The notes below the pieces were generated by a model that saw only the letters and a list, made by a program, of their open reading frames with translations, was not told the origin of the DNA and ran no database searches. Shown one piece after another: positions 1-6,953 of a stretch of 14,330 nucleotides of DNA. A program made the position numbers and the translations under genes. Position 1 is the first letter of the stretch; every line of letters begins with the position of its first letter. Origin of the DNA: SZAS-79 sp038211455 (GTDB lineage: Bacteria; Pseudomonadota; Gammaproteobacteria; Burkholderiales; SG8-39); contig JBBQVP010000114.1 in assembly GCA_038211455.1 (NCBI GenBank), forward strand, positions 1 through 14,330, written 5' to 3'.

Positions 1-97
1 TTTTTTATTATCTACATATTCTCAAAAATCTTATGTGGGTTTTGTGTTTTTTTTTTTTTCCTCCGCGTTCAAACCACCCCCCCCCCCAAAAAAAACA
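1..97. other. Homopolymer-rich contig-end sequence, probably unreliable
   Basis: This stretch is AT-rich and contains a run of 13 T (47-59), a run of 11 C (77-87) and then 8 A (88-95). Its composition is wholly unlike the GC-rich coding DNA that follows, and I see no gene in it. Consecutive long homopolymers of three different bases at the extreme end of a sequence look more like assembly or read-end error than biology. A genuine intergenic tract is possible but less likely. Confidence 0.6.
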
Positions 98-142
98 CGA
101 CTCTGACCCCAATTAATGCTGCCTGACCACCAATTAAGGCAG
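98..142. repeat. Possible REP-like repeat with short hairpin downstream of the lipoprotein gene
   Basis: Bases 98-117 carry the block CGACTCTGACCCCAATTAAT. The CCAATTAA core recurs at 130-137, where it includes the lipoprotein stop codon. CTGCCT (119-124) can pair with AGGCAG (137-142) around a 12-base loop. Blocks of the GGGTCAGAGTCG type are, from memory, widespread intergenic palindromic repeats in proteobacterial genomes, but only one arm is present here before the sequence degenerates. The hairpin has no clean T-tract, so I do not call it a terminator. Confidence is low. Confidence 0.3.
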
Positions 143-640
143 GCCGCCGGGGGATTCGTAGTAGTCATCGCGCAGGTCGATGACCTCGCGCAGCACGCCA
201 TCGTCGGAAAACTGTACGGACAGCACCCGCCGGTCTGCAATGTCCATCCATGGATACTCCCAGACATTACGCTGCTGCCGGGCCAGCCGCATCGTGAGCT
301 GTGGATCAGGAGGGCCGATCAGCTCGCGAACCTCGCGTGCCGTCATCTGGCCCGGCTTCAGCCGGTCGATGTTCTCCCGCGTGAGTAGCGGTTTGACCTC
401 GCGCGTCTTGCCATCGGATCCGATTGTGACGGCGAAGATCTGCTTTCCGGCCGGGAGGCGCGAGAAATACAGAATCCTGCCGCCGCCCGGAGCCTCGACT
501 ACGGCCGACGGCGCGCCCATCAGCGCCTCCACCTCAGCAGCCGTGGCGCCGCGTTCGGCCAGCCCCCCGCCGTCAAACGACGCGCAGCCTGCCACCAGCA
601 TGACTGCCGCGAGCCCCGCCAGCCGGAGTTTGAGTTTCAC
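134..640 (-). CDS. Outer-membrane-type lipoprotein with two BamE/SmpA-like repeats
   Basis: Predicted 168-residue lipoprotein. It has a basic N-terminus, a hydrophobic stretch (about residues 6-17) and a lipobox VAGC with Cys19 as the lipidation site, followed by a small linker. The rest looks like two copies of a BamE/SmpA-type unit. Each copy has a helix (AAEVEALMGAPS at ~34-45; GQMTAREVRELIGPPD at ~97-112), then strands, then an F-x-DG or I-x-SDG turn with a REV segment (74-82; 143-153). The start is GTG at 640, because it lies in a GTGA overlap with the stop of the upstream aconitase-X small-subunit gene and is followed at once by the signal peptide. An ATG farther upstream would run antisense through that neighbour. 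The family role is envelope assembly or outer-membrane stability, but this protein's partner and its reason for sitting beside an aconitase-X operon are unknown. Confidence 0.8.
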   Translation of the reverse strand: MKLKLRLAGLAAVMLVAGCASFDGGGLAERGATAAEVEALMGAPSAVVEAPGGGRILYFSRLPAGKQIFAVTIGSDGKTREVKPLLTRENIDRLKPGQMTAREVRELIGPPDPQLTMRLARQQRNVWEYPWMDIADRRVLSVQFSDDGVLREVIDLRDDYYESPGGLP

Positions 641-1068
641 TGCTTCCTCTTCAGGACCTGGATCGTCTTGTCCGCGGGATTGACCCGTACCCAATCGCCC
701 GTTTGCACAACATCGCGCGGATGCGGCACCCACCCTTCGGTGATCGTGATCCCCGCAAACACGGCGCCCTGCACCATCACCGGGTTGGTGACGCCGAAGA
801 TGAATGCCCTGGGCGCGATCTGCTTCCACTTGATGTCGAAGAACGCCCAGCCGGCTGCAATCCCGCCCTTTGCGGTAGGAAAGAAACAGATCTTGTCAGT
901 GATATTGGCGCCTTCGAGCTTGTGCCCGGGCTTGGTGATCATGCCGGTCCAGCGATCCAGGTCGTAACGCGGCGAAAAGCCTTCTTCCGACACCAGAGCC
1001 TCGCCCTCCACGACCGCGCCGTAAGCCCGGCCGACCTTGATCGAGTCCCCGCTCGTGGTTCCGCTCAC
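637..1068 (-). CDS. Aconitase X small subunit (swivel domain, DUF126 family)
   Basis: 143-residue protein matching the small swivel subunit of bacterial two-subunit aconitase X. Family features visible are an N-terminal segment leading to the GEALVSEEGFSPRYDLD region, TGMITKPGHKLEG, the KICFFPTAKGG turn containing the Ser/Thr-rich loop typical of this domain, and the C-terminal AVFAGITITEGW / GDWVRV strands. It would pair with the product of the adjacent upstream gene, closing the active site over the Fe-S cluster of the large subunit. The start is GTG at 1068, in a GTGA overlap with the large-subunit stop, which implies translational coupling. Characterised bacterial aconitase X enzymes dehydrate cis-3-hydroxy-L-proline, and archaeal ones dehydrate mevalonate 5-phosphate. 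No proline-pathway gene is visible here, so the substrate is open. Confidence 0.85.
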   Translation of the reverse strand: MSGTTSGDSIKVGRAYGAVVEGEALVSEEGFSPRYDLDRWTGMITKPGHKLEGANITDKICFFPTAKGGIAAGWAFFDIKWKQIAPRAFIFGVTNPVMVQGAVFAGITITEGWVPHPRDVVQTGDWVRVNPADKTIQVLKRKQ

Positions 1069-2306
1069 TTGAGCTGCCCCGAGCAGGCGATTTCGACACA
1101 GTCACGCGTGCGCCGCAGGATGGTGTTGAAGCGGTGCGCTCCGATGATGTTCACGATCTTGGCCGAATTCGACACCATGTTGGTCCACTTGTTGGCGATC
1201 CTCATCGGCGAAAGGTTCTGCAGGATGTAGAAACACACGCCCTCGAGTATGGTCACCCCGGCAGCCTCCAGCTTTCCTGCATAGCCAAGTTTGCGGGATT
1301 GCTCAAGCACCGCGTTGTTCGTAGTGACGAACACGCTGGTTCCTTCCTTTACCTTGCGCCCGTCGAACAGCTCGGCCAGCAGCTTCATCTCGAACAGCGA
1401 CTGTTGCGGGCCCGAGAACACCACCAGTCGCGCATCACCATCACCCAGTCCGTAGCCGCGGTATACAGCTGCGATCTCTGCGTCGCCTATGGACATCCGG
1501 TCGGTCGGCGCGTTGCCAGCCAGCGCTGCCTCGATGCTCGGCGCCTCCGGCGTCACGCCCACCATGTGGAACATGCCCATGGAACCGTAGCTGGCCAGTG
1601 CGGCGCCGAGGTGTTTGAGTTCGTCCGCGCCGGGGGCACGGCGCATGCCATGGAATACGGGTACCGCGTAATAATTCTGGTGCGACTCGCCCACCAGCTT
1701 GCCCACCGCCCCCCAGTCTGCAAGGTCGTCGAGTGCCGCGCCCAGTTCGACCGTGAATGTGCCCCTGCGGTGCTGATCGAGGTGAAAGCCGTAGGCGGGC
1801 GTGCGGCCCGTCAGGCCCGCGGCAAGGGCCGCCGGTCCGGATTCGAAGTTGCTGCGTGCCCCGAAAACCGAATTTGCGTAAATCACCGTGCCGGTATCGC
1901 CCCAGGCCACGTGCTCGCCAAGGTGCGGCTGGTACACGGTCTGGTAATTGATGCAGGTATCGGTCGTCACGACGTCCATGCGCTGCAAGGTGGCGATGAG
2001 TTCCTTCTCCTTCACAGCCTCGCCTTCGTCCTGTCCGAGGCGCTTGCAATGCGTGAAGTCGATGCAGCGGGCATTGGTGGTCGTGCCGACCACGCAGCGC
2101 GCTCCGAGGTTCGCCGTCCCCTGCAGCCAGGACAGGCCACCGTCGCCCATGACTTCGATGTCGCCCATCATGTGGACGTTGGTGACCGGCACGAAGCGCT
2201 TTGCGCCCCAGAACTTGCCGACCTCGATCTGGTACTCGACCGCCTTGCGCACCGCCTCGCCCTTTTCGCCGGCGAGCATCCCCTGCTCTTCCCTGGTCAG
2301 CTCCAT
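1065..2306 (-). CDS. Aconitase X large (catalytic) subunit, DUF521 family
   Basis: 413-residue catalytic subunit of aconitase X, about the usual length for the separate large chain. It opens with MELTREEQGMLAGEKGEAVR, typical of the family, followed by VTNVHMMGD (~41-49), the GDGGLSWL and TTTNARCIDF blocks (~55-84), DTCINYQ (~116-122), EHVAWGDTGTVIYANSVFGARSN cut across ~131-153, and a C-terminal RDCVEIACSG (~401-410). Cys118, Cys358 and Cys408 sit in family-conserved positions and are the likely Fe-S cluster ligands; this assignment is inferred. The enzyme should be a hydro-lyase. Known members act on cis-3-hydroxy-L-proline (bacteria) or mevalonate 5-phosphate (archaea). The start lies 12 nt after the ferredoxin stop with no clear Shine-Dalgarno, which suggests coupling. 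The ferredoxin neighbour fits an oxygen-sensitive Fe-S enzyme, but its role is not shown. Confidence 0.88.
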   Translation of the reverse strand: MELTREEQGMLAGEKGEAVRKAVEYQIEVGKFWGAKRFVPVTNVHMMGDIEVMGDGGLSWLQGTANLGARCVVGTTTNARCIDFTHCKRLGQDEGEAVKEKELIATLQRMDVVTTDTCINYQTVYQPHLGEHVAWGDTGTVIYANSVFGARSNFESGPAALAAGLTGRTPAYGFHLDQHRRGTFTVELGAALDDLADWGAVGKLVGESHQNYYAVPVFHGMRRAPGADELKHLGAALASYGSMGMFHMVGVTPEAPSIEAALAGNAPTDRMSIGDAEIAAVYRGYGLGDGDARLVVFSGPQQSLFEMKLLAELFDGRKVKEGTSVFVTTNNAVLEQSRKLGYAGKLEAAGVTILEGVCFYILQNLSPMRIANKWTNMVSNSAKIVNIIGAHRFNTILRRTRDCVEIACSGQLK

Positions 2307-2318
2307 GAACCGTGGCGC

Positions 2319-2657
2319 CTATTCGCCCTTGCCCGGCTCCGGACTGAAGTATTTTTCGAATTTGCCCTTCTCGTCCTTGAACGTCTCGGCATCGGCGGGC
2401 GGGGTGCCCATGCGCGTGATGTTCGGCCACTTGAGCGAGAAGTCGGTGTTCAGTTTGAGCCACTTCTCGCCGCGCTCGTCCGAGTCGGGAATGATCGCGC
2501 CCGGCGGGCATTCCGGCTCGCACACGCCGCAGTCAATGCACTCGTCCGGATGGATGACGAGCATGTTCTCGCCTTCGTAGAAGCAATCGACCGGGCAGAC
2601 CTCCACACAGTCCATGTACTTGCACTTGATGCAGTCTTCAGTTACGAGGTAAGTCAT
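2319..2657 (-). CDS. fdxA: 7Fe ferredoxin ([3Fe-4S][4Fe-4S]), Azotobacter FdI type
   Basis: 112-residue soluble electron carrier. The cysteine pattern is that of Azotobacter ferredoxin I, shifted by the initiator Met: Cys9, 12, 17, 21 and 25 in the first half and Cys40, 43, 46 and 50 in the CIDCGVCEPECP motif. By family precedent the 3Fe cluster uses the Cys9/17/50 equivalents and the 4Fe cluster Cys21/40/43/46. The C-terminal tail (51-112) is the usual long FdI extension, with a WP-N-I-T segment. I choose ATG at 2657 over an in-frame GTG at 2663 because a GGAG sits five bases upstream of the ATG and the protein then begins MTYLV, as in homologues. It is first in the operon with aconitase X. 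It could supply electrons for cluster repair, or be co-transcribed for other reasons. Confidence 0.93.
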   Translation of the reverse strand: MTYLVTEDCIKCKYMDCVEVCPVDCFYEGENMLVIHPDECIDCGVCEPECPPGAIIPDSDERGEKWLKLNTDFSLKWPNITRMGTPPADAETFKDEKGKFEKYFSPEPGKGE

Positions 2658-2673
2658 TGCCACTCCGACTGAG

Positions 2674-2781
2674 GGTCCCGGGAAAGAGCGTATTTTACAT
2701 GGCTTGAATCTCGCCGATCCGGCCCCAACTGTTGTTTAAATCATTGCATTCCGGGGAAAAACCGCGTCCGGCCCCGGGTTA
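2674..2781. promoter_or_regulatory. Divergent intergenic region between fdxA and the thioredoxin gene
   Basis: This gap separates the leftward fdxA operon from the rightward thioredoxin gene, so it must hold promoters for both. On the minus strand TAAAAT (2692-2697) is a plausible -10 box for fdxA, about 35 bases upstream of its start, but no good -35 lies at the right distance. On the plus strand AT-rich TTGTTTAAAT near 2732 stands out, yet I cannot assemble a convincing -35/-10 pair. The location is supported by gene orientation. The exact boxes are not. Confidence 0.35.
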
Positions 2782-3642
2782 ATGGACAGGGACATGCATA
2801 CCGTCAACGTAGATGCGCGAAATTTCAACCTGGAAGTGCTCGAGGCCTCGAAGACCGTCCCGGTCGTGATCGATTTCTGGGCGCCCTGGTGCGGGCCCTG
2901 CAAGGCGCTCGGGCCGATGCTGGAAAAGCTGGCGGATGATTACGCCGGCAAGTTCAAGCTGGCGAAGGTCAACTCGGACGAAAGCATCGACCTGGCGCGC
3001 GAGTTCGGCGTGCGCTCGATTCCGGATGTGCGCGCGATCCGCAACGGCAAGCAGGTCGGCGCCTTCGTCGGGGCCCTGCCCCTGCCGCAGTTGCGCGCGT
3101 TCATCGACAAGCTGATCCCCTCGGCCTCCGAACAGGAACGCGAGCGCGCCGCGGCGCTGCGCGGCAAAGGCGATGTCGATGGCGCCGTGGCGGCGCTGCG
3201 ACGTGCGATTGAGCTCGACACGACCAGCGATCTCGCGCGCATCGACCTGGCGGAACTGCTGATCGAGCGGAATGCGCTGGACGAAGCCGAAGCACTGCTG
3301 GGTGCGGTCAGGTCGCATATCGACTGGGACGAGCGCATCGACACCCTGAGGCAGGCGCTGGCGTTCGCGCGTTCCGGCCAGTCGGGCCCCGGGCAAGACG
3401 AACTCGTGCGCCGGATTGCGGCCAAGCCGAAGGATCTGGACGCACGCTTGAGTCTTGCCAACCTCCACGCCGGCCGGCACGACTACCGCAAGGCGATGGA
3501 CGAGCTGCTCGAAATCATCCGCTGCGAGCGTGACTTCAAGGGCGGCGCGGCGCGTACGCAAATGCTGGCGATCTTCAGCCTCGCGAACGACCCCGACCTG
3601 GTCTCGGAGTACCGCCGCAAGCTCGCCAGCACGCTGTACTGA
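2782..3642 (+). CDS. Thioredoxin-TPR protein, YbbN/CnoX-like
   Basis: 286-residue cytoplasmic protein. Residues ~7-112 form a thioredoxin domain with active site WCGPC (36-40), a buried acid (Asp31, equivalent to Asp26 of E. coli thioredoxin) and a cis-proline at Pro81 (SIP). From ~115 to the end the sequence is helical and TPR-like, with alternating A-A-L / A-E-L-L / A-L-A-F pairs, as in YbbN/CnoX co-chaperones that bind unfolding clients and pass them to GroEL or DnaK. E. coli CnoX lacks the two-cysteine site, whereas this protein keeps it, so thiol reductase activity is likely in addition to any holdase role. It is a single-gene unit between convergent and divergent neighbours. The start is uncertain: ATG 2782 or ATG 2794 (MHTVNV), and neither has a strong Shine-Dalgarno. 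Confidence 0.88.
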   Translation: MDRDMHTVNVDARNFNLEVLEASKTVPVVIDFWAPWCGPCKALGPMLEKLADDYAGKFKLAKVNSDESIDLAREFGVRSIPDVRAIRNGKQVGAFVGALPLPQLRAFIDKLIPSASEQERERAAALRGKGDVDGAVAALRRAIELDTTSDLARIDLAELLIERNALDEAEALLGAVRSHIDWDERIDTLRQALAFARSGQSGPGQDELVRRIAAKPKDLDARLSLANLHAGRHDYRKAMDELLEIIRCERDFKGGAARTQMLAIFSLANDPDLVSEYRRKLASTLY

Positions 3643-3651
3643 CCCCGGGCC

Positions 3652-3717
3652 ATGTCAGGAAGTTGCCCGCCAGCCCGCGTGCTGGCTGGAGGTTTACCGA
3701 AAAATGTCAGTAAGTCG
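3652..3717. repeat. Imperfect direct repeat and hairpin in a convergent intergenic gap
   Basis: Between the convergent thioredoxin and amidohydrolase genes, ATGTCAGGAAGTTG (3652-3665) recurs as ATGTCAGTAAGTCG (3704-3717), with two mismatches in 14. Between the copies GCCAGC (3669-3674) pairs with GCTGGC (3681-3686) around a six-base loop. The hairpin could help end transcription from both sides, but neither strand has a T-tract, so an intrinsic terminator is not supported. It may equally be a small intergenic repeat unit. Confidence 0.35.
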
Positions 3718-3719
3718 GG

Positions 3720-4616
3720 TCAGGCACTCCCATCAGACCCTTTGAGTTTCAGCAGCTTCACCGCGTTTTCCTTCATGATCAGCGGCCGCACTTCCGGCTT
3801 GATGGAGAGCTTCTCGAAATCCTCCATCCAGCGGTCGGGCGAGAGCACCGGGTTGTCGGTGCCGAACAACACCTTGTGCTTGAGCAGCGTGTTGGCGTAC
3901 TGCACCAGCTTGGGCTCGAAGTACTTCGGCGACCAGCCCGACAGGTCGATATAGACGTTGGGCTTGTGGGTCGCGATCGACAGGGCCTCGTCCTGCCAGG
4001 GAACCGAAGGGTGCGCCATGATGATGGGCATGTCGGGAAAATCAGCCGCGACGTCATCCAGGTACATCGGGTTGGAGTACTTCAGCTTCAGCCCGCCGCC
4101 GCCGGGCATCCCCGCACCGATGCCGGTCTGCCCCGTATGGAAGATGGCCGGCAGCTTGTGCTCGGCGATGACCTCGTAGAGCGGGTAGCAATCCGGGTCG
4201 TTCGGAAAAAACGCCTGGACCGTCGGATGGAACTTGAACCCTTTTACATTGTAGTTTTTGATCAGGTCGCGGGCCATGCGCACGCCCATCTTCCCGCGCG
4301 AAGGGCAGATGCTGGCGAACGGGATCGCCACATCGGCGTTCGCCGCGGCGCTCTCGGCGATTTCCTCATTCGAAATATTGTTCTTCAGGCCCTGCCCGCG
4401 CTCGCGATCCACAGTGAAGCAGACGAACGCCATCTTGCGTTCGCGGTAGTACTCGGCCATCTGGTCGATCGTCTGGTGCTGCGGCTGGTAGCGAAAATAG
4501 CGGCCGCGCGCCTCAAGGCCTTCCGCCGCCGCCTCGTCGGGCAGCATGCGCACGGATTTTTCCGCGTGCGTGTGGATATCGATCGCGACGAGTTCGTCTA
4601 CGTTCATGGTTCTCAT
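3720..4616 (-). CDS. Amidohydrolase (Amidohydro_2 family), CouO-like
   Basis: 298-residue metal-dependent hydrolase of the ACMSD/Amidohydro_2 type. The metal-binding HxH is at His15/His17 (DIHTH); His160 (IFHTG), His202 (AHP) and Asp254 (FGTDNP) fit the remaining metal and catalytic positions. It lies directly after a feruloyl-CoA-synthetase-type gene with an ATGA overlap, and GGAG precedes its ATG by seven bases. In Rhodococcus jostii RHA1 the amidohydrolase CouO (metal ligand Asp257) removes the acetyl unit from the beta-keto intermediate of p-hydroxycinnamates. The Asp position and the ligase neighbour make a comparable role here plausible. That is inference: other family members are decarboxylases (ACMSD, gamma-resorcylate decarboxylase) or lactone hydrolases. 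It is predicted to be cytoplasmic, since no signal peptide is present. Confidence 0.8.
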   Translation of the reverse strand: MRTMNVDELVAIDIHTHAEKSVRMLPDEAAAEGLEARGRYFRYQPQHQTIDQMAEYYRERKMAFVCFTVDRERGQGLKNNISNEEIAESAAANADVAIPFASICPSRGKMGVRMARDLIKNYNVKGFKFHPTVQAFFPNDPDCYPLYEVIAEHKLPAIFHTGQTGIGAGMPGGGGLKLKYSNPMYLDDVAADFPDMPIIMAHPSVPWQDEALSIATHKPNVYIDLSGWSPKYFEPKLVQYANTLLKHKVLFGTDNPVLSPDRWMEDFEKLSIKPEVRPLIMKENAVKLLKLKGSDGSA

Positions 4617-6427
4617 TTGTGGTCTCCGGCTGTGGGATGAATGACGTGTGATGGAGATGGCTCTGCGTACAAATCGTTGACGAGGTCCGCGCGCGCCTTC
4701 AGGACCGCGCGCTGGTTGATCGACCCTTTGTCGGTGACTTCACCGGCGTCGATGGACAAGGGACTCGCGAGCAGAACGGCCCGTACGACACGCGTGGCAC
4801 TGCCGGTGCTGTCCCTGGCCATGCGGTCCAGCACTCGCCGGCAGGCGGCCTCGAGTTTGGGCCCGCCAGCCGTGCCGGTACGCGGGATGACCAGCGCCGT
4901 GATCTCGCCGCGCTCATGTCCGGCGATGACGGCATCCTGCACCCAGGGCGAACCCGCGGCGATGATCCGCGCGCGCAGGGGACCCACGCTCACGAACGTT
5001 CCCGAGGTCAGCTTGAAGTCCTCGGCGATGCGGCCGTCGAATACCAGCCCCTTCTGCGGATCCTGCGCATCGAGGAAACGCGCGGCATCCCCGCTGCAGT
5101 AAAAGCCGTCCGGGTCGTAGGCCGCCCGGGTTTGCGCTTCGCGACGCCAGAACCCCGGTGTCACGCTGGGGCCGCGATAACGCACCTCAAGCTTGTCACC
5201 GACCGGCGCGAGGCGCACCTCAACTCCCGGCGCCGGATGTCCGATCCCACCAGACTGCCCCGCTTCCCAGTTTGCGCAGACCGCAAACGGTGCGGTTTCC
5301 GTCATGCCCAGGCCCGTAATCATCAGGATCCGTTCACCGCAGGTCTTCTCGGCGACCGCGTGCAGTCGGTCCCAGATCGGCTGGGCGAGACTTGCCGCGG
5401 CGTAGAACAGCATCTTCACTCGACTGAAGAAGTTGCGCGCCAGCACTTCGTCTGCATCCAGCGCGAGCGCGATTTCCTCGAATCCGCGCGGCACGTTGAA
5501 ATACACGGTGGGGGCGATTTCACGCAGGTTGCGGAGTGTCTCCCCGATCAGCTGGGGCACGGGCCTGCCTTCGTCGATGTACAGGGTGCCGCCGTTGTAC
5601 AGAGTGATGCCGAAGTTGTGGTTGCCGCCAAAGGTGTGGTTCCAGGGCAGCCAGTCAACCAGTACTGGCGGCTCCTCGGCAAGAAACGGCAGGCAGTCCA
5701 CGATCATCTGCAGGTTGCTGGTCAGCATGCGCTGCGTGTGGATCACGGCCTTGGGCATTCCGGTCGAGCCGGAGGTCAGCAGGAACTTGGAAACCGAATC
5801 CGGCCCGATCGACTCGTGCGCGTCCTCGACTGCGTTGCCCGCACGGGTGGCTGCCAGTTCGCTGAAGAGCGTCGCGACCCGCCCGGGAATCACCCCCTGG
5901 GTGATCACGATTTCCGTTGCCGCCGGAATGGCCGCCGCGATCCCGCGCTCGTAGCGCAGGCCGTCTGAAGCGAACACCAGTCCCGGAGTCATCAGGTCGG
6001 CGACGTACTTCAGTTTGGCGTGATCCTGTGAGACCACGGAGTAGGCAGGCGAAACCGGCACGAACGGCACCCCGGCGTGCAGCGCCGCCAGTGCGAGCAT
6101 CGCGTGTTCCAGATCGTTCTCCGAAAGGATCATCAGCGGGCGCTCCGCATTCAGTCCCCTGTCCAGCAGGCCCTGGCCGATGCGGCGCGCGTACTCCAGC
6201 GCATGCGCATAGCTGATCCGCCGCCACTGGCCGTTTGGCAGGCGCTTGGCAATGAACGTGCGCTCCGGCACCTCCGCCGCCCAGCGCAGCAAGCGGTCCG
6301 TCAGGCGCCGCGGATAGGGGCTCAGCGGTAGCCGCGATTTAAGGAGGTAGCTGCCGCCGCCGCCCGCCTCGACGCTGACGCTGGCCTGCCCCAGCGGTAC
6401 CTTGCGAAAGACGGGAACCCTCGCCAT
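4613..6427 (-). CDS. fcs: Feruloyl-CoA synthetase-type acyl-CoA ligase
   Basis: 604-residue adenylate-forming enzyme of the feruloyl-CoA synthetase subgroup. It would activate an aromatic acid, probably a hydroxycinnamate, to its CoA thioester via an acyl-AMP. Motifs in order are the phosphate loop LTSGSTGMPKA (217-227); DWLPWNHTFGGNHNFG (258-273), which is characteristic of Fcs-like proteins; GLGMTET (372-378); CSGD (444-447); DGRIAEDFKLTSG (464-476); and the catalytic lysine Lys567 in TDKGSINQRA. The length is typical and no core motif is missing. The start is ATG 6427, five nt after the MarR stop, and the gene ends in an ATGA overlap with the amidohydrolase. This places ligase and hydrolase in one regulator-led operon. 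Substrate preference (ferulate, p-coumarate, caffeate or another aryl acid) cannot be read from the sequence. Confidence 0.87.
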   Translation of the reverse strand: MARVPVFRKVPLGQASVSVEAGGGGSYLLKSRLPLSPYPRRLTDRLLRWAAEVPERTFIAKRLPNGQWRRISYAHALEYARRIGQGLLDRGLNAERPLMILSENDLEHAMLALAALHAGVPFVPVSPAYSVVSQDHAKLKYVADLMTPGLVFASDGLRYERGIAAAIPAATEIVITQGVIPGRVATLFSELAATRAGNAVEDAHESIGPDSVSKFLLTSGSTGMPKAVIHTQRMLTSNLQMIVDCLPFLAEEPPVLVDWLPWNHTFGGNHNFGITLYNGGTLYIDEGRPVPQLIGETLRNLREIAPTVYFNVPRGFEEIALALDADEVLARNFFSRVKMLFYAAASLAQPIWDRLHAVAEKTCGERILMITGLGMTETAPFAVCANWEAGQSGGIGHPAPGVEVRLAPVGDKLEVRYRGPSVTPGFWRREAQTRAAYDPDGFYCSGDAARFLDAQDPQKGLVFDGRIAEDFKLTSGTFVSVGPLRARIIAAGSPWVQDAVIAGHERGEITALVIPRTGTAGGPKLEAACRRVLDRMARDSTGSATRVVRAVLLASPLSIDAGEVTDKGSINQRAVLKARADLVNDLYAEPSPSHVIHPTAGDHK

Positions 6428-6432
6428 CGCCG

Positions 6433-6912
6433 TCAGTCCGCGAGCTTCGACAACAAGCGCAGCAGTTCCTTGCGTTCGCGCTCCTCGAGCCGGGCGGCGA
6501 ACATGCGCTCGTGCCGCCGGATCCTGCGCCTGAGATCACCCAGAAGTTTCGCTCCCCTGGCGGTCAGAAACAGCCCCCACGCCCGCCCGTCATCCGGACG
6601 GGGACGCCGTTCGGCCAGGCCACGTCCCTCGAGCCAGTCGGCCAGCAGCATCGCACCTGAGCGTGCAGTGCCGAGCACCTCGCCAAGCGCAGTCTGGCTG
6701 ATGCCCGGGTTGTGCTCGAGGATCAGCAGCGCGGTGAAACGCGGCGGCGTGATGTTCTCACCCGCGGTGGCGCGCGAGAAGGCCGCGAAGGACGCTACCT
6801 GCGCGCGCTTCAGGGCATAACCGAAATGCTGCCCGAGGTCCGCATAATCGATGCCGGCAACGCGCCCAATGCTGCGCGAACGGAGACCTCGGGATATGAT
6901 TTTCTTTCTCAT
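6433..6912 (-). CDS. MarR-family transcriptional regulator
   Basis: 159-residue dimeric winged-helix regulator. The helix-turn-helix is at about 71-95 (ISQTALGEVL then a recognition helix TARSGAMLLADWL), followed by the wing with RPRPDDGRAWGLFLT (103-117), whose Asp-x-x-Arg pattern is typical of MarR. Helices at both ends would form the dimer interface. ATG 6912 gives a normal MarR length and starts just after the divergent promoter region. Longer in-frame extensions would read through the operator and promoter and are rejected. No strong Shine-Dalgarno precedes it. The gene leads the operon with the ligase and amidohydrolase and is divergent from the ABC importer, so it probably represses both directions until an aryl-CoA or aromatic acid binds. 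CouR and similar MarR proteins respond to hydroxycinnamoyl-CoA; that the same ligand acts here is inference. Confidence 0.87.
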   Translation of the reverse strand: MRKKIISRGLRSRSIGRVAGIDYADLGQHFGYALKRAQVASFAAFSRATAGENITPPRFTALLILEHNPGISQTALGEVLGTARSGAMLLADWLEGRGLAERRPRPDDGRAWGLFLTARGAKLLGDLRRRIRRHERMFAARLEERERKELLRLLSKLAD

Positions 6913-6924
6913 CCGGCCGCAGTA

Positions 6925-6953
6925 TTGACCGATAAATTGTAATGTTCTATAAC
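6925..6953 (+). promoter_or_regulatory. Sigma70-type promoter for the ABC importer operon
   Basis: TTGACC (6925-6930) and TATAAC (6948-6953) are separated by 17 bases, a near-consensus pair reading toward the receptor gene at 7102. The predicted 5' leader is about 140 bases. On the other strand TACAAT (6941-6936) is a candidate -10 for the divergent marR operon, though its -35 is poor. The -10 and part of the spacer lie inside the palindrome listed next. Confidence 0.65.

Noticed and set aside
1441..2523. A 360-codon minus-strand frame overlapping fdxA and aconitase X in another frame
   Set aside because: It is a +1/+2 shadow with Arg/Gly/His-rich low-complexity sequence; the overlapping genes have complete conserved motifs.
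1134..2672. A 512-codon open frame on the plus strand opposite aconitase X and fdxA
   Set aside because: It is antisense to two strongly recognised genes, its translation is His/Arg/Val-rich with no family motif, and long antisense frames are expected in GC-rich DNA.
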